A DNA stretch of 64,000 bases from Carya illinoinensis. Its lineage: Eukaryota > Streptophyta > Magnoliopsida > Fagales > Juglandaceae. The notes below the pieces were generated by a model. It had not been told where the DNA came from. It did not search any database and saw only the letters and a list, made by a program, of their open reading frames with translations. Below are positions 57,901 to 64,000 of the stretch, piece by piece. The stretch spans positions 47,583,837 to 47,647,836 of the forward strand of contig NC_056752.1 in NCBI RefSeq assembly GCF_018687715.1, in the 5' to 3' direction. Made by a program: the position numbers and the translations under genes. Within the stretch, counting starts at the first letter, position 1. Each line of letters starts with the position of its first letter.

Positions 57901-59311
57901 TACAGGAGAGAGAAGTCCAGGGGAGAAGAACCTTGGGAGACACATTCCCTGCAGTTTCTAAAACCAGCAACTTGTATGTCAGCAACCGACCCCACTTGGA
58001 TTTGGAATTCACTGAACCCAACCCTGTTTCTCTCTCTATCTCTCTTTCTGCATGATAGCAATAGTGATAATTCAAATACAGTGCTACAACCCAGAGCTCC
58101 ATCAAAAGGAAGGGGTACCAATCCTCCGTTCCACCATATAACTTCCATAACATCTTCAGAAATTATGATATCAGAAAACCCACTTCTCCTTTTTTATGCT
58201 TGTTTTTGTTTTGATGAGTTTTTTATGCTTTAGGCTACCACTAAACAGATAGGAACTGTAAGAGGAGTTTGGGAAAATTAGGGGGCTGAGATGCAAAGGG
58301 TGCATAAAGGTGCTTCTCTGTCTTGTTGCCTTATTCGGAAATTTTACTACCACCAGCATCAAAGGCTTCAGCAGCTTCATCAACATCACAGGTATCATCG
58401 ACTTCTGCTTCTCTATCTTTGCTTTACCTATTTGTTGCCTGATCTCTCTCTTCTTGAAAAAAAAAAAAAAAAAAAAAAAAACACTAGATTTCAAATCTGG
58501 GTATACCCTTTTCCCCGTCTGTCATTAATTTATTGGGTTTTTGTTGCAAGCCACTCCTAAAAGTTTCATGGGGGTCACTTGGAATCTAAATCTTGGAGAA
58601 TCAAAATTTCATCTTCAGTACAATCAATACTTCCACTTGTGGTGTCCCAACGTTTTGTACAAATTGGGTTGGCTTGCCATGGTTTTATACCGGATCAGGA
58701 CTTTGAAAGATTTATTTGATTCTTTTGGTGGGATGTTTGTGACTGATTTGAATGTTTTTCCATGATTTCCTTCAATTGTTTGAAACTCGGAGTGCAGCTG
58801 GATTATTGGGGACGACGTCTCATGGTTTGCGAGTTGAACTAAAGTTTTGATTCTTTGGGAACAGACGAAGACGCGTGGTATTGATTTGTTTGAAGACGGC
58901 TGGAAAAGTTTCTCCTAGTGATACCAAAAGTCTATTTTCATTGCAAGATTTTGTTTACTTCACTTTGCATTTTTAGTTGGTAAGACTGTTAGTTCTGAAC
59001 CTGGGATCTAGGCAGCATTAGTTTCTAAGAAGAAACACTGCATTGGGCTGTTGAAGTACAAGGATAGCAACCTTAAAAGGATTCTGCGAGTTGTATATTT
59101 GATTGAATATTGCAACTACAAGAATTCCCTCTCCACGTTTGCACCAGCATTATAACTATGGCCCACTTGTGTTAGAATTTTGAAGAGTGTTGAAGTTTGC
59201 ACATTTCACATTTCTTGGGTGGCTATATATCTTTGAATTGAGTCATTTGTCATTTACATTGGTTCAATCTGAACTGGGGTGCTGTGAATTAAGTGGCTAG
59301 GAGATCTTTAA
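54951..59311. other. Intergenic region before the ARL gene
   Basis: No gene recognised. Parts of 57700-59300 have leader-like composition and may include untranslated exons or promoter of the gene at 59312. A 25-bp poly-A run lies at 58458-58482. Open frames at 55090-55645 and 57725-58560 are short, overlap on both strands and resemble no family. Confidence 0.4.
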
Positions 59312-59698
59312 ATGAGATTTGAACTTCCTGAGGTGGATCTGAGATTGTTGAAAGGTTTGAGTTGTTTACAAAATCATTCTGCAAGTTTCATTATGGATGC
59401 GAGATCAAGAAAGGTTCCTGGTCCTCTGGTTGAAGGAAAGAAGATTGAATACCAACGCAGCCTGTCACATGGGAAGGGGAGCAGCAGAAGATTGTTGGCT
59501 TCAAGTTACTTCAGCTTAGAGTCATTGCTTTTGCTTGTATGTCTCACGGCTTCTTTGCTGATTCTTCCATTGATACTTCCACCTTTGCCTCCCCCACCAT
59601 TCATGCTGCTTCTGCTTCCAATAGGGATCCTAGCAGTTCTTATGGTTTTGGCTTTCATGCCTTCTAATGTGAGGGATATAACCTATACATATGTGTAA
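59312..59698 (+). CDS. ARL: ARGOS/ARL-like organ-size (OSR) protein, 128 aa
   Basis: Single-exon frame from an ATG at 59312 to a TAA at 59696-59698; a second in-frame ATG at 59393 (MDARSRKV) resembles an internal MDVGRNNRK segment I recall in ARGOS. The hallmark OSR domain fills the C-terminal half: YFSLESLLLLVCLTASLLIL, a Pro-rich turn (LPPLPPPPF) and a second hydrophobic helix ending VLAFMPSN. These small ER/plasma-membrane proteins promote cell expansion or proliferation and dampen ethylene response in Arabidopsis (ARGOS, ARL, OSR1). ARL lies near At2g44080 and ARGOS near At3g59900, which suits the local gene order. The paralogue assignment (ARL vs ARGOS) is uncertain. Confidence 0.88.
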   Translation: MRFELPEVDLRLLKGLSCLQNHSASFIMDARSRKVPGPLVEGKKIEYQRSLSHGKGSSRRLLASSYFSLESLLLLVCLTASLLILPLILPPLPPPPFMLLLLPIGILAVLMVLAFMPSNVRDITYTYV

Positions 59699-61374
59699 AT
59701 GGTGTAATAAACATGCACAGCAGTACATGCACCTTTGTCATCATACAATTTTTGTAACTCTCTACTTAAAAAAAAAAAAGAAAAAAAGAAAAAAGAGAGA
59801 AATAAAAAAAAAAAAAAAAAAAGACGAACAGTTCCGTCATTTCGTATTCATCATTTGTTTTGCACCCGAAAAATCCTCGCCTAAAGTAGCATTTGATTTT
59901 GCAGTTGTTCATAAAATCTTTAAGGTCTCTTGCCTGCATAGTTTAATGAATCGTACCCAATTGGTAGCGCAATTGATATGGGTCGATTGCCTGCCTGCTT
60001 GCTTACCAATTTTGGACTAAGAGACAACGTGTAGGGGGGGCTCCCATCCGTGGGCTCGAACATTTTGCCATTCTGGTGAGAAAGATGGTTTTCTTGAGTA
60101 GGCCATAGGTAACCTCCAATCCCCATATGTCATTCGTGGAGTGATTGAATCCACCACCAACTCGTGCTAGGGTTAGGCGACGTGGACCAGTAGTTAGAGC
60201 AGATTGTGAATGTGCACGTGACTTCATAACATATGATGTATGGAATGACGCATTACAAGGATCATCCTCATATTTGCCATGTTCATGAGTAAATGCCCGT
60301 AAAATGCATTTTGTTGACAAAGCTTTGAAAGCAGTGCTTGGATCCGCCTCAAATGGGGGGATCGCCATTTAAGGAAAGGTAAAGAAATGCCCAATTATTC
60401 TTTCCTTAGCTTTTTTAATAGTAAGATGTCATTTAGCAGCAAATAGGATGTGATCTCTCCACACCACAATGGGTTCCCCAGAGAGGTATTAGATCAGATG
60501 GAGATTTCGCGTAACCCACCGATCCAATTTATGAATAATCTAATAGATCTGCACCGTTGATGGTATATACGATGAAGGCCACCATGGCCGAGCCCTAGTA
60601 CTTGGGGGTGAGAGACAGGCACCGAGCATTACAATATTTTGAACAACATCAATTGGTGTAGAATCCGACAGGTGATTTTTATTTTTCATTTGGTTGGAGA
60701 AAAATACAAAATGATGGATAAGATAGATCTTTATATCTACTATGAACCGCACTGGCTGAATTGGAAAGGATTGCTTTCAAAGTGGCCATTGAAACGACCC
60801 ATTTTGCTAGATAACATAACGTCTTGCATAGTTGGTGACAAACCAATAACCATCTGAGTAGTTACCCAAGCAGATTGTAGATATGCGTGGTGAGATAGTA
60901 TGCTACATAGCAAATTTATCGTTTTGTGTTTTTATAGTCTCGGTGAGCCGCCTCACTCGAACTAAAAACAAATTGAAATCAACGTACAAGTTTCAGCAAG
61001 TTGGACGGTAAAGAAGACAAAAGGAGAACAGAAAAGCGTGAGGGAATAGATGAAAGAGAGGAGGAAACAGGAGGTCAATGCCAGCCAATATACACAACCA
61101 TCATATTCCAACCTCTTTGACAATAGTTACAGTGCGTATTACAAGACAGATCAACTTGCACATGCGATATATAGATGCTATATGCTTATATATATAAAGT
61201 GTGCAGGGAGACCTAAAATATAAGGCGACCGCATGGGATGGAAAGAAAATTGCCAAACCTTGATAGACTCGTCACCTGACCTCCAGCTAAAGCATATTAT
61301 TACTATCTATGGCACATATAGGCTGGAAACAAGAAGAAGCAAAAATATGAAAGATCAGCAGGCGAAAAATCTTG
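59699..61374. other. Region between the ARL and SKIP35 3' ends
   Basis: A-rich tracts at 59767-59823 follow the ARL stop. The minus-strand frame 60003-60368 (121 codons, true ATG) resembles nothing I know and is probably chance. No RNA gene seen. Confidence 0.4.
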
Positions 61375-62181
61375 CTAGGTAAGCCAGGACGTACGAACCA
61401 AAAATGGAGGAAGATGATGCTCCAAAACAGCTAGGAGTTCTCTGCCCTGATTCACCTCTTGAAAGACCCCTCCTCCAAGCCTTCTCACTGCTTCAACAAG
61501 CTCACCTCTTAGCCTTTGGGACATCAAACAACCACCTGCCTTCAAACATTCCCTATACAGCGGCAGGTAAGCAATTGCCACCTTCAGAGGACCGGGAAGA
61601 TCTCTCAAGCAAATAGGAGATCCACCCCACTTCAAAATCCTCACAAGGTTCATGTAATGTTCTTGTCCTTGCCTTTGTCCATCCAAGAAAGCTGCCTCTG
61701 ACCAATACTCTCGAAGAAAAGACCTTAGCTCAGGGGCTACAGCCTCATCATCAGACCTAGCAATACTGTCCGCAACAGCATAAGTAGCTGCTGGATCACC
61801 CAAGAAGTCTGAACAGAGAAGAAATCCTACACCATCAAGAGAACCACCACTCCGTTCACCAGCAGCCTTGAGAATCTCAATGCTGAGTGTTGCAAGGACA
61901 TTCTGAGGAACACGTGGAAGAAGATAGGCAGCGACACCTACTTGACTGCTTGAAGTGGCAGCTGTGAGGGCAAGGCAAAGCTCCATGTCTCGGCAACCCC
62001 TTTTCACAAACCACTCCACAACCTGCATACAACCTCTCTCAGCAGCTCTCATCAAAGGGCCCAAAAAAGCAATGGCATTACCCTCTTCCACCAGACATTC
62101 CATAGTGCCGATCTTGCAGTAGTGGGAAGCAAAGCCCAAAGCAAGGTCGACATCAACATCCAAGCTGTTTCTTTGGGCAAT
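61375..62181 (-). CDS. SKIP35: SKIP35-type ankyrin repeat protein, last exon only (268 codons)
   Basis: On the minus strand the exon starts at an acceptor (ctctgtag|ATTGCC at 62181) and ends at a stop (61375-61377). It encodes LGFASHYCKIGTMECLVEEG, AFLGPLMRAAERGCMQVVEW, LALTAATSSSQV, then ERSGGSLDGVGFLL, LGDPAATYAVADSIARSDD and a C-terminus LLAVLEHHLPPFL. This matches the ankyrin-type C-terminal half of SKIP35, an SKP1/ASK-interacting protein of SCF ubiquitin ligases. The start codon and upstream exons are missing; the intron exceeds 1.8 kb and runs off the window. The acceptor is preceded by a (CT)20 microsatellite acting as its pyrimidine tract. Arabidopsis locus recalled near At2g44090. 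Confidence 0.88.
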   Translation of the reverse strand: MAQRNSLDVDVDLALGFASHYCKIGTMECLVEEGNAIAFLGPLMRAAERGCMQVVEWFVKRGCRDMELCLALTAATSSSQVGVAAYLLPRVPQNVLATLSIEILKAAGERSGGSLDGVGFLLCSDFLGDPAATYAVADSIARSDDEAVAPELRSFLREYWSEAAFLDGQRQGQEHYMNLVRILKWGGSPICLRDLPGPLKVAIAYLPLYRECLKAGGCLMSQRLRGELVEAVRRLGGGVFQEVNQGRELLAVLEHHLPPFLVRTSWLT

Positions 62182-62182
62182 C

Positions 62183-62186
<4 letters not shown>

Positions 62187-62227
<41 letters not shown>
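62187..62227. repeat. (GA)20 microsatellite next to the SKIP35 acceptor
   Basis: Pure GA run. On the gene strand it is (CT)n ending about 5 nt before the exon. Confidence 0.95.
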
Positions 62228-62229
<2 letters not shown>

Positions 62230-62508
62230 GTTAGGCAACAAAACATACAGCAAACAGATCATATAAAGGGATACAGTAATAATATGTTACATTTTTGTCA
62301 AGGACAACTTCATGGTAAAAAAGTGTTTTTGCGTGTCTCTGTGATTAAGCAAAAAGGCATGAATGGAGAGGAAACACCCTGCTCAAATAAATAATAAAGG
62401 TCAAGAATACCATTTAAATTGAACAGTGTAAGCATCATGGACCAAAAATATTACATACTAGATCCACTTGTTAGAGCTGCCAAACGCAGGAGATGGAACA
62501 ATTGCTAA

Positions 62509-62678
62509 GAGTTTTGCTATATACAAACACAGTCGCGCACTAATCTGTATACCAATACTGATTCATTCATATTTAAAATTTAAATTAACACTATTTTCAA
62601 TAAAATCTACTTTTTGACCAATCACATCATATTAGTGCACGGATTAGTGCACAATTGTGCTTGCAACTATATTTTTCC
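62509..62678. mobile_element. MITE, family A copy 2
   Basis: It starts gagttttgctatatacaaac and ends aactatatttttcc, collinear with 10177-10335 over its whole length. The two copies differ by scattered substitutions and small gaps. Confidence 0.65.
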
Positions 62679-62796
62679 AATTGCTAATGCACTAGTCAAT
62701 AACGTGATGATGATGGGTTCAATATGCATACTTGTAATATCACAAGGGATTACGATGAAGAGCTCTAACCACTTCAAATGTCTGTTAGACACCCCT

Positions 62797-62823
62797 CCCC
62801 CCCCCCCCCCCCCAAAAAAAAAA

Positions 62824-62891
<68 letters not shown>
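62797..62891. repeat. Poly-C (17), poly-A (10) and (CT)33 compound microsatellite
   Basis: Poly-C at 62797-62813, poly-A at 62814-62823, then pure CT to 62891. Such runs are prone to length errors in assembly. Confidence 0.95.
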
Positions 62892-62893
<2 letters not shown>

Positions 62894-63163
62894 TTGGAAA
62901 ATGAGCTGTCCAGACCTGAAGCTTTATATTTGGTAATGCTAACAGTTAGCTATAAAGATTTAACATGACAGCTGCAAAGACACATTTTTCTATAACCTAA
63001 GCAATCCCATGAACCCATCAGAGATTGGAACGCAGGATCATTTCTACCGAGAGGGAATATGGACACCTCCCCAATTTACAATCCAATAAAATTGGACAAA
63101 TTTTTATTCGTGAATCTCCAACCAACAAAATAGTACGAGAAACACCAACTGATTTTTGGAGTT

Positions 63164-63191
63164 GGGGGGGGGGGGGGGGGGGGGGGGGGGG
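63164..63191. repeat. Poly-G run of 28
   Basis: A single-base run; the length is likely polymorphic or assembly-dependent. It interrupts two chance open frames. Confidence 0.95.
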
Positions 63192-64000
63192 AAGGAAAAG
63201 AAGAAAAAACAATGGATCAGACCCAAGATAACCGATATTTACATCTCGTAGTTCGCACTCATTGTTTTTCAAAGATTCTCCAAAAGCCAATCATGGCAGG
63301 AGAGCAGTTCAAAATAGAAAAGCTTGCATCAAGTTTAGGCATACATGTGAAATGAGGGAGTTCTCTCTCAAAAAATTCTAACAATACTGTTTTCCATGCC
63401 AGTTATGTTGAAGTCATTTCAAATCATAAACACTGTTGCATGGCAAGGTAATGAATATCTACGAGAAGCTAGGGAGTCACCATACTTTCTTATTTATCTC
63501 TTGCTTTGCACTAATCTTTTATCTTCTTTCTCTATTGATTGGATTTTGACATAAATGCTTGGGATGTGAGATATCTGATCTTTTTAATGGTTAGTTTAAG
63601 TATGACCAGCTTTACTATTTAATCTTCACTACTAGTAGTTGGAAAATCCTTTTTCCATTAGAATCCCATACAAAAGTCTCTGTTTGAGGAAATTATGTCC
63701 ATCAAGATACCATCTTTTTGTAATATAACTCAACAATATTTAAACTGCTAGTAAGCATGGCAGAATGACTTCTGATTCTTTCCTCCCATATCTCTCCTTG
63801 ACCTGTCCTTACTGGTGGTTTCTTCCCACTCTGACTTGAAATGTTTAAAACTTACAGAGATGTCAGCCAAATATAAAAGTTTCTTAAATGTTAAAACCAC
63901 TTATCAAAAATAAATAAATAAAAGAAGATTTCAGCCAAATACAGTCAACAAAATTTCATTATGTATTACAAACACAAAACTCTCTGAAATGGGGGGAAAA

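Larger units (their letters stand above)
62182..64000. other. Intron of the SKIP35-type gene (partial)
   Basis: No exon could be found on the minus strand up to the window edge. It holds two dinucleotide microsatellites, poly-C and poly-G runs and a family A MITE. Confidence 0.5.

Noticed and set aside
58171..58528. Frames containing poly-Phe or poly-Lys
   Set aside because: Readings of a poly-A/poly-T run at 58458-58482.
60003..60368. 121-codon minus-strand frame with a true ATG
   Set aside because: No recognisable domain, no splice or neighbour context, and normal for a stretch of balanced composition; kept only as a note.
62122..62394. Frame with an (Arg-Glu) repeat
   Set aside because: Translation of the GA microsatellite, antisense to the SKIP35-type exon.

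Overview
The window looks like nuclear DNA of a dicot angiosperm. Genes are split by GT-AG introns with plant-type AT-rich intron sequence, several products are plastid-targeted plant proteins, intergenic DNA is AT-rich, and LINE, MITE and SINE remnants are dense. A woody Fagales genome (walnut/hickory type) would fit the repeat types, but that is an inference. Exon models were built by hand from open frames, splice consensus and recalled family sequences. Starts used are true ATG codons; several longest open frames begin at GTG or TTG and were shortened.

Layout. 1-1304: possible end of an upstream gene, then AT-rich DNA. 1305-3359 (+): intronless Ser-rich/acidic unknown protein. 3360-8358: 5 kb of repeats. 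8359-8706 (+): small conserved plant protein. 9415-9519: broken fragment like the start of an asparagine-synthetase-domain (ASNSD1-type) gene. 11229-13395 (-): MRL7L/NCP-type plastid thioredoxin-fold protein, 5 exons, 350 aa. 14590-14713: ATL-type RING-H2 fragment. 15977-26545 (-): poly(ADP-ribose) glycohydrolase PARG1, 11 exons, 568 aa, with a 5.2-kb LINE in intron 5. 27830-35461 (-): plastid 4-hydroxy-tetrahydrodipicolinate reductase, 8 exons, 331 aa, with a nested pair of LINEs in intron 1. 37625-40488 (+): lumazine synthase, 8 coding exons, 234 aa. 42322-45526 (+): APS2-type ADP-glucose pyrophosphorylase small-subunit homologue that has lost active-site residues, 9 exons, 490 aa. 48619-49578 (+): LEA_2 (LEA14-like) protein with a leader intron. 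52.0-55 kb: MITE and an LTR-like, GC-rich tandem-repeat block. 59312-59698 (+): ARGOS/ARL-like organ-size protein. 61375-62181 (-): last exon of a SKIP35-type ankyrin protein whose 5' part lies beyond the window.

These are independent housekeeping or regulatory genes, not a pathway cluster. Lysine synthesis, riboflavin synthesis, plastid transcription control and starch-enzyme-like proteins share only plastid location. The order reductase - lumazine synthase - LEA_2 - ARL - SKIP35 matches, from memory, an Arabidopsis chromosome 2 block near At2g44040-At2g44090, and MRL7L plus PARG1 match At2g31840-At2g31870. The most informative signals are retrotransposon insertions with readable target-site duplications inside introns, and microsatellites abutting splice sites. 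I see no evidence for a previously undescribed biological system.
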